Origin: an uncultured Collinsella sp.
Lineage (GTDB): Bacteria > Actinomycetota > Coriobacteriia > Coriobacteriales > Coriobacteriaceae
DNA: 8,862 nucleotides
NCBI GenBank assembly: GCA_902489515.1
Contig: CABUAL010000058.1
Coordinates: 1-8,862, forward strand
Reading direction: 5' to 3'
Shown here: positions 1-6,035 of the stretch, one piece after another
How the letters are laid out: each line of letters begins with the position of its first letter
How positions within the stretch are numbered: the stretch's first letter is position 1
Notes under the pieces: generated by a model
Databases searched by the model: none
What the model saw: the letters and a program-made list of their open reading frames with translations, nothing else
Told to the model about the DNA's origin: nothing
Position numbers and translations under genes: made by a program

Positions 1-753
1 CGGTAGGTTCTCGGGGACAATTCCGCGGTCGATGAGGCTGCCACGCACGCTTGTGTTGTTCTCGACGTGCTCTTGCTTGATCTGGTCCAGACCGTACAGG
101 TCGTGTTCCTCGGCGTTGAAGGCCGTCATCGAGTTCGTAAGGTCCTTTGCTTTGATGAGGACATCGGCTAACCTGTCCGCCAATGCCGCGCTCTTGGGTA
201 CGCCGAGCTGCTGCTTCATTTCCGCCGTGCTTCTGCCGCCGAATAACGCTTCATCGCCCTTCGACTTGATGATCGCGAATCCTTTGGAGTCAACGCCGCG
301 TTTGAACGCAATACCCGAGAGCTGTTTCTCTGAATCGGATAGCGAGTGGCGCGCCTGCAAGCGCTGAATCTCTGCGAAGCGCTGCTCTATGAGCTCTTGG
401 CGGCGCGTCTGCACGGCAAAGTATGCCTGCGCGAGCGCGATCTCCGGCTTGTTTGGATCTCCGTTTTGGGCGATTAAATAGCATGCGTAGCGCGTAAGTT
501 TGTAGTCTTTAACCGCGCGAGCGGCGACACCGGCAGTTACCATTTTCGTGGTGTCACGAAAATGGGAATCAACTGGAGTTTTGTTTGTTTCGCACGAGAC
601 TTTTGCCCTCTTAACAACTTCGGCGAAGTTCTCCCATCGAGTGTACCCCATGGGTTCCATTAAATCGCGTGCGAGCCAATATTCAACGCCGTCTTCCACA
701 TTGGCGTAGCTATCAAGTTCGACACGCCACTTCTCGATATCTCTACTGTCCAT
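1..753 (-). CDS. dinD: DNA-damage-inducible protein D (DinD) homologue, C-terminus cut by window edge
   Basis: The frame is open from an ATG at 753 to the window edge, giving 251 residues without a stop; E. coli DinD is about 274 aa, so only a short C-terminal piece should be missing. The family signature is clear at residues 79-121: RAVKDYKLTRYACYLIAQNG, then DPNKP and a YFAVQTRRQEL block, which closely match E. coli DinD. The N-terminus (about 24-55, EYWLARDLMEPMGYTRWENF) has the Bro-N/DinD-like arrangement. A strong ribosome site (AGGAGGAG) lies a few bases upstream of the ATG. E. coli DinD is an SOS gene whose product inhibits RecA strand exchange and filament function; the same role here is inference. 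I saw no recognisable LexA box upstream. Its codons are more mixed and AT-richer than those of the Fe-S genes in this window, which would fit horizontal acquisition. Confidence 0.9.
   Translation of the reverse strand, partial: MDSRDIEKWRVELDSYANVEDGVEYWLARDLMEPMGYTRWENFAEVVKRAKVSCETNKTPVDSHFRDTTKMVTAGVAARAVKDYKLTRYACYLIAQNGDPNKPEIALAQAYFAVQTRRQELIEQRFAEIQRLQARHSLSDSEKQLSGIAFKRGVDSKGFAIIKSKGDEALFGGRSTAEMKQQLGVPKSAALADRLADVLIKAKDLTNSMTAFNAEEHDLYGLDQIKQEHVENNTSVRGSLIDRGIVPENLP
540..565. repeat. Perfect 11-bp inverted repeat inside dinD
   Basis: Bases 540-550 (CCATTTTCGTG) and 555-565 (CACGAAAATGG) are perfectly complementary around a 4-base GTGT loop. The repeat lies wholly inside the dinD frame, at about residues 63-71 (SHFRDTTKM), and would form a tight hairpin in the mRNA or a cruciform in the DNA. 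The function is unknown. Part of the sequence is constrained by the protein, but a perfect 11-bp dyad is more than protein coding alone would require. Confidence 0.75.
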
Positions 754-836
754 ATCTCCTCCTCGCTGGTCTATTGTCTATGCGGGCTTTGCCCACTCTG
801 TATTCAGAATAAGGATACGCTGCCGTGCGGACACGA
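754..836 (-). promoter_or_regulatory. dinD upstream region with ribosome site and short dyads
   Basis: The dinD Shine-Dalgarno (complement of 756-763) is unusually strong. Upstream are two small dyads: GGGC-TTT-GCCC at about 784-794, and TATTC-A-GAATA at 801-811, which would lie in or near the promoter. I found no convincing -35/-10 pair and no match to the Gram-positive or actinobacterial LexA consensus (CGAAC-N4-GTTCG type). The 801-811 dyad is the only operator-like candidate. Confidence 0.3.
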
Positions 837-872
837 ATGGGCCCCGTGCCACTTCGAGCTCACGGGGCCCAT
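837..872. terminator. GC-rich 12-bp hairpin between flavoprotein gene and dinD
   Basis: Perfect arms ATGGGCCCCGTG (837-848) and CACGGGGCCCAT (861-872) enclose a 12-base loop. The hairpin begins 43 bases past the flavoprotein stop codon in the direction of transcription, the usual place for a transcription end. No U-tract follows on either strand, so it may be a weak or factor-assisted terminator, or a 3'-end stabiliser, rather than a classical intrinsic terminator. Confidence 0.55.
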
Positions 873-914
873 GGATATCGATTGGTTGTGTTCTGCTTTA
901 GATAGGTGTCCGGT

Positions 915-2441
915 TTAATCCGCTCGATAGTGCGACCCGAGACTTTCAGTTCGCTTGCGCATGGCTTTGACCATTTCCTGTGCTAGTCGAATCTGCGACT
1001 GTAGGCGGGCGAGGGCTGCGATCTCGCTGTCCTGGGCTTTCTGTGTGCTCAAGGTCGTTGCCTCTGTCTTCAAGCCCTCAAGCTCGTGTAGTGCCTCGGA
1101 TAGGCCCGTCTCGGTGCGGTTGATCATGCAATGGGTACTCATCGTGTGCTTAAGGCTGCGTGTCAAGCGTTCGGCGACTGTTGTGGCAATGCCGTACTGG
1201 GGGAGGGCGATATCCGCCTTTGGGGCCACCTCAGGTTCATTCTGTGCTGTCTGGGCTGCCGATGTGCCCGCGATGCGCCCAAACACGATGCCGTTGGCGC
1301 TTGACAGGCCACCAATGCGATCGGCCCCGTGCATGCCGCCTGTCGCCTCGCCACAGGCGTAGAGGCCCTCGACGCCCGTGTACGCGGTCTTGTCGATCCT
1401 GATGCCGCCGTTGGCGGCGTGGGCATACATCGCAACGCGCATCTCGTCAGCCGGGGCGATGCCGTGCTCGTCTTGTAGCCAGGTGGCAAAGGTTTGCACA
1501 AACTCGGGAACGTCCTCGCGGGGGAAGTTGTAGTGGAGTGCCAGGCCTTCGGCACCCGCTTGATCGATGGCAAGATCGATGGCGCGGGACGCCAAGCGCG
1601 AGGTGAAAGGACCATATCCGGAGCGCTGCTCAAGCAGGTCGTCCAGTTTTTCGTCGGCAATATCGACCGGCTGGTCGAACTTGACGTAGCGCCAGGTCTT
1701 CTCGTTAAAAACAAGGTTGCGCTTGGGCTCGATGAAGCCGGGCATCATCTGCATGAACTCTATATTAGTAAGGGACGCACCGTGCGCCAGCGCGATGGCC
1801 TGCGAGGAGCTGAGCACATCAGCCGACGTAAGGCTGCGCTCGAACAGGCCGCCTGTGCCACCGGTTGCGATGATCGTGGCCTTGGCAGCAAAGGGCACGA
1901 TTCGATTTTCGGTGAGGTCGTAGAGCACGGTTCCGATGATTCTGCCGTTCGTGTCCTCAACAAGGTCGATAAGCTCATGGCGGGGGAGCAGGCGAATACC
2001 GAGCGACTCGATCCGGGTCGTCAGAGCGTCCTCAAGCGGCTTGCGGGTGAGGCCGCGCCACATGCGCGTCTTGTGGTCAAAGCAGGGGATAAACTGCTTT
2101 TGCTGAGCGCTCTCAGCGCTTTGCGGACGCTGGAGCTCAACGCCCAGGTCTTGCTCGAGCCATTCAATTGCCTGGGGAATGCCGTGGACAAACGTCTGGA
2201 CAAGCTCGGGGTCGGCGACGCCGCCACCGACGGTCTGGATGGTGTCGATGAGGTCTTGTTCGTCGTCTTGGTTAACGGGTCCGATAAGCCCCAGGCCCCA
2301 GGTTCCGGGGAAGAAGCTCGATCCACTCATAGTCTTGCCGGCGCTTGCCACAGCGACGGTTGCGCCCGTGCGTGCCGCTTCGATGGCGGCACAAAGGCCC
2401 GCAATGCCAGATCCAATTACCAGTACATCAGTCGATTCCAT
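915..2441 (-). CDS. FAD-dependent oxidoreductase of the fumarate reductase / L-aspartate oxidase superfamily
   Basis: This is a 508-residue cytosolic flavoprotein with no signal peptide. A Rossmann FAD motif stands at the N-terminus (G10-x-G12-x-x-G15), followed by a second nucleotide-binding stretch IIATGGTGG (190-198) and the C-terminal FAD signature GLYACGEATGGMHGADRIGG (359-378). Superfamily catalytic positions appear kept: His341 in the H-x3-GGI motif, an Arg in the FTSRLASRAI block (282 or 286), and Arg375 in HGADR. The C-terminal ESLGSHYR (499-506) is a variant of the ESRGAHYR motif of SdhA/FrdA/NadB. No His is evident at the covalent flavin site near residues 40-45 (SGSSFF), so FAD is probably non-covalent. 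The 2441 start is chosen because AAAGGA lies about 7 bases upstream and the FAD motif begins at residue 6; an upstream in-frame start at 2498 adds 19 unlike residues. No nadA, nadC or iron-sulfur subunit is adjacent, so the substrate (fumarate, aspartate or another acid) cannot be fixed. Confidence 0.85.
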   Translation of the reverse strand: MESTDVLVIGSGIAGLCAAIEAARTGATVAVASAGKTMSGSSFFPGTWGLGLIGPVNQDDEQDLIDTIQTVGGGVADPELVQTFVHGIPQAIEWLEQDLGVELQRPQSAESAQQKQFIPCFDHKTRMWRGLTRKPLEDALTTRIESLGIRLLPRHELIDLVEDTNGRIIGTVLYDLTENRIVPFAAKATIIATGGTGGLFERSLTSADVLSSSQAIALAHGASLTNIEFMQMMPGFIEPKRNLVFNEKTWRYVKFDQPVDIADEKLDDLLEQRSGYGPFTSRLASRAIDLAIDQAGAEGLALHYNFPREDVPEFVQTFATWLQDEHGIAPADEMRVAMYAHAANGGIRIDKTAYTGVEGLYACGEATGGMHGADRIGGLSSANGIVFGRIAGTSAAQTAQNEPEVAPKADIALPQYGIATTVAERLTRSLKHTMSTHCMINRTETGLSEALHELEGLKTEATTLSTQKAQDSEIAALARLQSQIRLAQEMVKAMRKRTESLGSHYRAD

Positions 2442-2628
2442 CGGATTCCTTTCTCGTCCGGCGCATTGTCGCACGGGTGATCGGCAATGGGGCCGCAAAG
2501 ACCCGGCAAATCGGTAAAGGGTAAATATGGCAGGTGGGCGTCATGGACGCTCTGACGCTCCATCTCTTCACATCTCGTATTTCGCCCCAGCTGATATACC
2601 GGCATTAGCTACCCTGCGCCAGCGCAAA

Positions 2629-2662
2629 CAAAAAGAGCCGCTACCTCGAAAGGTAGCGACTC
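2629..2662 (-). terminator. Intrinsic terminator of the scaffold-GGGtGRT operon
   Basis: On the minus strand the stem GAGTCGCTACC / GGTAGCGGCTC (11 bp including one G-U pair, 6-base loop; positions 2662-2652 and 2645-2635) is followed directly by TTTTTGTTT. It lies 36 bases after the GGGtGRT stop. The one imperfect pair is G-U on the minus transcript but C-A on the plus, so the element terminates leftward transcription. Confidence 0.88.
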
Positions 2663-2697
2663 CAAAGCTCAACTATATGAGCATCGCGCGGGCGCGA

Positions 2698-3702
2698 TTA
2701 GGCCTTGAGGGCCTCCTCGACGGCGACAGCGCAGGCGACGGTGGCACCGACCATGGGGTTGTTGCCCATGCCGATGAGACCCATCATGTCAACGTGCGCA
2801 GGCACGGAGGAAGAACCGGCGAACTGGGCGTCGGAGTGCATGCGGCCCATGGTGTCGGTCATGCCGTAAGAGGCAGGGCCGGCGCCCATGTTGTCCGGGT
2901 GCAGGGTGCGGCCAGTGCCGCCACCAGAAGCGACGGAGAAGTACTTCTTGCCAGCCTCGATGCGCTCCTTCTTGTAGGTGCCAGCAACGGGGTGCTGGAA
3001 GCGCGTGGGGTTGGTTGAGTTACCGGTGATCGAGATGTCGACGTTCTCGTGCCACATGATGGCAACGCCCTCACGGACGTCGTCGGAGCCGTAGCAGTTA
3101 ACGGCAGCGCGGGGACCATCGGAGTAGGGGATGGTCTCGACGACCTTGAGCTCGCCCGTGTAGTAGTCGAACTGGGTCTTCACATAGGTGAAGCCGTTGA
3201 TGCGGGCGATGATCTGGGCGGCGTCCTTGCCCAGGCCGTTGAGGATAACGCGCAGCGGCTTCTTGCGAGCCTTGTTGGCGTTCAGAGCCAGGCCGATAGC
3301 GCCCTCAGCGGCAGCGAAGGACTCGTGGCCGGCCAGGAAGGCGAAGCACTCGGTGTCGTCGGAGAGCAGCATAGCGCCCAGGTTGCCGTGGCCCAGACCG
3401 ACCTTGCGGTCCTCGGCGACGGAGCCGGGAACGGTGAAGGCCTGGATGCCCTCGCCGATGATGGCGGCAGCCTCAGAAGCGGACTTGGCGCCACGCTTGA
3501 CAGCGAGAGCGCAGCCGAGGGTGTAGGCCCACTCAGCGTTCTGGAAGGCGATGGACTGGGTGTTGTTGACGATCTCACGCGGGTTGAAGCCCTTGTCGGT
3601 GCAGATCTGCAGAGCTTCCTCGAGGGAGGCGATGCCGTTGTCGGCGAGGCACTTGTTGATCTTGTCAGCGCGGCGCTCGTAACCTTCGAACGTAACAGTC
3701 AT
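2698..3702 (-). CDS. GGGtGRT protein (conserved protein of unknown function)
   Basis: This 334-residue protein is named for its invariant Gly-rich motif, seen exactly at residues 260-266 (GGGTGRT), followed by LHPDNMGAGPASYGMTDTMG (267-286). The chain looks full length and soluble. It has six cysteines (18, 34, 64, 119, 203, 324) but no CxxC or ferredoxin-like cluster. Other Gly-rich stretches are VGLGHGNLGA (101-110) and GLIGMGNNPMVGA (308-320). The start is supported by AAAGGGAGG about 8 bases upstream. The gene follows the NifU/IscU-like gene after only 18 bases and ends at a strong terminator, so the two form an operon. Codon use is highly biased to C- and G-ending codons, suggesting abundant protein. 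The biochemical role is not established to my knowledge; the partner suggests iron-sulfur or sulfur metabolism, and the Gly-rich loop could bind a nucleotide or cofactor, both as inference. Confidence 0.92.
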   Translation of the reverse strand: MTVTFEGYERRADKINKCLADNGIASLEEALQICTDKGFNPREIVNNTQSIAFQNAEWAYTLGCALAVKRGAKSASEAAAIIGEGIQAFTVPGSVAEDRKVGLGHGNLGAMLLSDDTECFAFLAGHESFAAAEGAIGLALNANKARKKPLRVILNGLGKDAAQIIARINGFTYVKTQFDYYTGELKVVETIPYSDGPRAAVNCYGSDDVREGVAIMWHENVDISITGNSTNPTRFQHPVAGTYKKERIEAGKKYFSVASGGGTGRTLHPDNMGAGPASYGMTDTMGRMHSDAQFAGSSSVPAHVDMMGLIGMGNNPMVGATVACAVAVEEALKA

Positions 3703-3720
3703 AGTTATTTCCCTCCCTTT

Positions 3721-4455
3721 CTACTCGTGAACCGGGAACACGCTGGCGACGGAGTGAGTCTCCTCGTCGGTGCGCGGGTCGATGTACTTGGCAGCGTTCT
3801 CCCACTGACCATAGTGGCCCATAGCGCCAGCGATGGCCTCCTCGGGGGTCTTGCCGGCCTTGACGGCGTCGGTGAACTTGCCGAGGTTCAGGAACTCGAA
3901 AGCGATGATCTCGTTCTTGTCGTTGAGAGCCATGCGGGTGACGTAGCCCTGAGCGAGCTCGAGGTAACGAGCGCCCTTGGCCTTGGTGCCGAACATGGTG
4001 CCGACCTGAGAGCGAAGGCCCTTGCCGAGGTCGTCGAGGGAGGCGCCCACGGGCAGGCCGCCCTCGGAGAACGCGGTCTGGCTGCGGCCGTAAACGATCT
4101 GCAGGAAGATCTCGCGCATAGCAACGTTGATGGCGTCGCAGACGAGGTCGGTGTTGAGGGCCTCGAGAATGGTCTTACCGGGAAGGATCTCGGAAGCCAT
4201 GGCGGCAGAGTGGGTCATACCCGAGCAGCCGATGGTCTCAACGAGGGCCTCCTCGATGATGCCGTCCTTGACGTTCAGCGTGAGCTTGCAGGCGCCCTGC
4301 TGAGGTGCGCACCAACCCACACCGTGCGTAAGACCGGAGATGTCGGAAATCTCCTTAGCCTGGACCCACTTGCCCTCCTCGGGGATGGGTGCGGGGCCGT
4401 GGTATGCACCCTTGGCAACGGGGCACATGTTCTCCACTTCCTGTGAGTACTGCAT
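3721..4455 (-). CDS. Iron-sulfur cluster assembly scaffold-like (NifU/IscU N-domain) protein paired with GGGtGRT
   Basis: This 244-residue protein has an IscU/NifU-like core at about 45-115: WCAPQQGACKLTLNVKDGII (48-67), then TIGCSGMTHSAAMASEIL (74-91). Cys77 matches the central scaffold Cys, and Cys49 or Cys56 could match the first. The third-ligand HC or KC motif of IscU/SufU is not seen; Cys106 is the only later cysteine. The chain is about 100 residues longer than SufU, with an extra C-terminal region (about 130-244) of unknown role. The 4455 start is preferred over an in-frame ATG at 4539 because GAGAGGAGAGG lies just upstream and the extra 28 residues look non-coding. It is the first gene of the operon with GGGtGRT. 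It probably binds or transfers an Fe-S cluster or metal, but the missing ligand makes a standard scaffold role uncertain. Confidence 0.88.
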   Translation of the reverse strand: MQYSQEVENMCPVAKGAYHGPAPIPEEGKWVQAKEISDISGLTHGVGWCAPQQGACKLTLNVKDGIIEEALVETIGCSGMTHSAAMASEILPGKTILEALNTDLVCDAINVAMREIFLQIVYGRSQTAFSEGGLPVGASLDDLGKGLRSQVGTMFGTKAKGARYLELAQGYVTRMALNDKNEIIAFEFLNLGKFTDAVKAGKTPEEAIAGAMGHYGQWENAAKYIDPRTDEETHSVASVFPVHE

Positions 4456-4548
4456 GCCTCTCCTCTCTATCGTGTTGGCGTCCCGTCTGGGGGTCGTGGC
4501 TGGCGATTGCCGGGCGACCCTTCGAAAGGGACATGACATGCAGCCCCT
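4456..4548 (-). promoter_or_regulatory. Structured 5' leader with mutually exclusive hairpins
   Basis: Between the candidate promoter and the scaffold gene lie about 85 bases with overlapping dyads. Stem A pairs 4491-4496 (GGGTCG) with 4515-4520 (CGACCC) and contains an inner GGC-GATT-GCC (4502-4511). Stem B is CCCTT-CGA-AAGGG (4518-4530) and shares bases 4518-4520 with stem A, so they cannot both form fully. A short CCC-GTCT-GGG (4482-4491) overlaps stem A on the other side. No U-tract follows, so any control would be at translation or RNA stability. The ribosome site (GGAGAGG) is at about 4457-4465. I do not recognise a known riboswitch. Confidence 0.4.
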
Positions 4549-4577
4549 ATAATACCGCGAAATGCACGGAATATTCG
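4549..4577 (-). promoter_or_regulatory. Candidate promoter of the scaffold-GGGtGRT operon
   Basis: The minus strand carries TATTAT at 4554-4549, a good -10 box. The base 17 upstream gives only a weak -35 (CGAATA, 4577-4572). The predicted RNA start near 4542 would leave an 87-base leader. The same bases read TATAAT on the plus strand (4548-4553), so the box could also serve rightward transcription, although I see no good -35 in that direction either. Confidence 0.35.
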
Positions 4578-4796
4578 GCGAACGGCTCAGTTTTCGTAGC
4601 GAGAAGTCCGGAAGTTTTAATTGAAACGGTTTAACGCTATGTTCTGTGGTCGCGAACTTCCGTAGAAGGGGTCCGTCTTTGGCAAGCTTTTGGTCAGCTC
4701 TTGTAAGCGTTGCAGGGGTTGACCTGTTGCAACGGTGCCGTTCGCCGCCTGATTACTGCCTTTGGCCGCGCGAGTGTATTGTTTTGCGTGAATGTT

Positions 4797-4825
4797 TTGA
4801 TGGCACGCTTCAATCGTGCTGTATT
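4797..4825 (+). promoter_or_regulatory. Candidate promoter with operator-like dyad for the transposase-like gene
   Basis: TTGATG (4797-4802) and TGTATT (4820-4825) are spaced by exactly 17 bases, and the predicted start near 4832 leaves a leader of about 27 bases before the ATG at 4859. The whole spacer, GCACGCTTCAATCGTGC (4803-4819), is a near-perfect palindrome: GCACG/CGTGC arms plus matching TT/AA. Such placement is typical of a repressor site; the helix-turn-helix of the gene product makes self-repression possible, as inference. Confidence 0.45.
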
Positions 4826-4858
4826 GGATGGCAAGCAGATCCCGGCGAAGGGAGCGCC

Positions 4859-5671
4859 ATGCAGCGCGTTTGGAGAACGGTTACCGGCTTTTACCATGTC
4901 TGTGCCCGCGGTACGGGCAAGCGGCTCATCTTTGAGGGCGATGACGACCGGTTGGAGTTTTTGGAGCTGATGCGCGAGTGCTGCCGCGAGGAGGGCGTGA
5001 CGGTCGTTGCGTGGTGCCTTATGAACGACCACGTGGATCTGGTACTCTCGGATTATGAGGACACGATGAGCGCGGCGATGCACCGACTGCTTTTGACGTA
5101 CGCTCGTCGGTTCAACAAGCGTACCGGACGCTCCGGGCATCTGTTCCAGAACCGTTTTGACCGGCGCTCACTCGATACCGACTGGCAGGTGATGGAGGCT
5201 ATTCGCTCTGTACACGCCGATCCGCAGGAGGTGGGCGTTAGCCTAATCGAGCGTTATCCCTGGAGCAGCTTTCCGGAACATCTACGCGCTTACGACGGTG
5301 ATGTGGCCCATGCCGCGAGGGGATTTTCTGATCCTTCTTGCGTGCTTGAGCTTTTTGGCTCTGCCGAGGGCTTTATTGCCTATTCGCTTTCGACGCCCGC
5401 CGGCAGTGAGTCAGCGCTGTGCGATATGAAAGAGACGGAGTGGGAACGCCACGCCTTTGCCGACAAGATGGCGAAGGAACTCGGGGTTCCGCTTCGCGGG
5501 GTTAAAGCCGCACCGCCGGCGCAGCGCGATACCGTTATTTTTGGATTGCACGATGCCGGTTTTACGGTGCGCCAGATTGAGCGGCATACCGGGATTGGCA
5601 AAAGTACCGTCTCTCGTATCGTGCGCGCCCGCGCGCGAACGGCGATGCGGGCTGGCGGAAACGTGATGTAA
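4859..5671 (+). CDS. RayT/IS200-like (Y1 transposase domain) protein with degenerate catalytic residues and C-terminal HTH
   Basis: This 270-residue protein has a TnpA_REP/RayT-like domain at about 4-130: TVTGFYHVCARGTGKRLIF (7-25), AWCLMNDHVDLVL (51-63), GHLFQNRFDRRSL (93-105) and IRSVHADPQEVG (115-126). In active family members the second block holds an HUH motif (NHVH type) and the last a catalytic Tyr (R-Y-x-x-x-NP type). Here His58 is kept but the second His is Asp60, and the Tyr position aligns with Ser117, so single-strand cleavage is probably lost. The C-terminus (about 235-255, FTVRQIERHTGIGKSTVSRIV) is a clear helix-turn-helix. The 4859 start has AAGGGAG 5-6 bases upstream; an open frame from 4646 adds 71 residues unlike the family. 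It is transcribed opposite to both neighbours. It may be a domesticated DNA-binding protein acting on REP-like hairpins, by inference. Confidence 0.82.
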   Translation: MQRVWRTVTGFYHVCARGTGKRLIFEGDDDRLEFLELMRECCREEGVTVVAWCLMNDHVDLVLSDYEDTMSAAMHRLLLTYARRFNKRTGRSGHLFQNRFDRRSLDTDWQVMEAIRSVHADPQEVGVSLIERYPWSSFPEHLRAYDGDVAHAARGFSDPSCVLELFGSAEGFIAYSLSTPAGSESALCDMKETEWERHAFADKMAKELGVPLRGVKAAPPAQRDTVIFGLHDAGFTVRQIERHTGIGKSTVSRIVRARARTAMRAGGNVM

Positions 5672-6035
5672 GGTCGCCTGTTCACCGCAGCTGGGGTCGT
5701 CCATACGCCGCAACCAGCGTTCAAAAGCTTGGTACGGTAACTGCACTTCTTAATATGCATAGAACAATCGCCATCTTGCATAAAATAACGGCTCAGTCCG
5801 GGTTTGCCCGTGCCTACCCCCGTCTGCGCCGTGCAAAAAACGGAGTTTTCAGCATCGTGGTGCTGTCGGCACCGACGCAATCTTGCAACATGCGGACCCC
5901 GAAGCTATTGATCCCTGCCGTTGCGCCCCCGAAGCACGTGTCTGCGTCCCGTCAGACCGCGATGCTTGTTCTAAACACAATATATATGCGCCTGAAGATG
6001 TTGATTAACGCTTTCGATGCGTATACACACAGCTT
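5672..6035. other. Gene-free segment, possible dispersed repeat
   Basis: No convincing gene was found. A 96-codon open frame (5755-6045, plus) lacks a ribosome site and resembles no family I recognise. There is a hairpin GGTGC-TGTCG-GCACC (5859-5873) overlapping CAGCA-TCGTGG-TGCTG (5850-5865), an A6 run at 5835-5840, and two CCCCGAAGC copies near 5894 and 5926. Base composition differs from the flanking genes. It may be a repeat unit or an old remnant, but this cannot be shown from one copy. Confidence 0.4.

Noticed and set aside
32..367. Plus-strand open frame at the left edge
   Set aside because: It lies opposite the DinD-like gene, which shows strong family motifs on the minus strand.
1494..2480. 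328-codon plus-strand open frame opposite the flavoprotein gene
   Set aside because: It is antisense to a clear FAD enzyme, with no recognisable domain.
2417..2605. 62-codon minus-strand open frame upstream of the flavoprotein gene
   Set aside because: It overlaps the flavoprotein start in another frame and has no family resemblance; it is more likely leader sequence.
3049..4446. 465-codon plus-strand open frame opposite the scaffold and GGGtGRT genes
   Set aside because: It is a shadow of two highly biased genes, with repetitive low-complexity protein and no ribosome site.
4646..4858. 71-residue N-terminal extension of the transposase-like protein
   Set aside because: The ATG at 4859 has a good ribosome site and begins exactly where the RayT-like domain begins; the extension has no family resemblance and covers the candidate promoter.
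4859..5671. A complete IS200/IS605 insertion sequence
   Set aside because: No left and right end hairpins characteristic of IS200/IS605, no tnpB, and the catalytic residues are altered; RayT-like single-gene status fits better.
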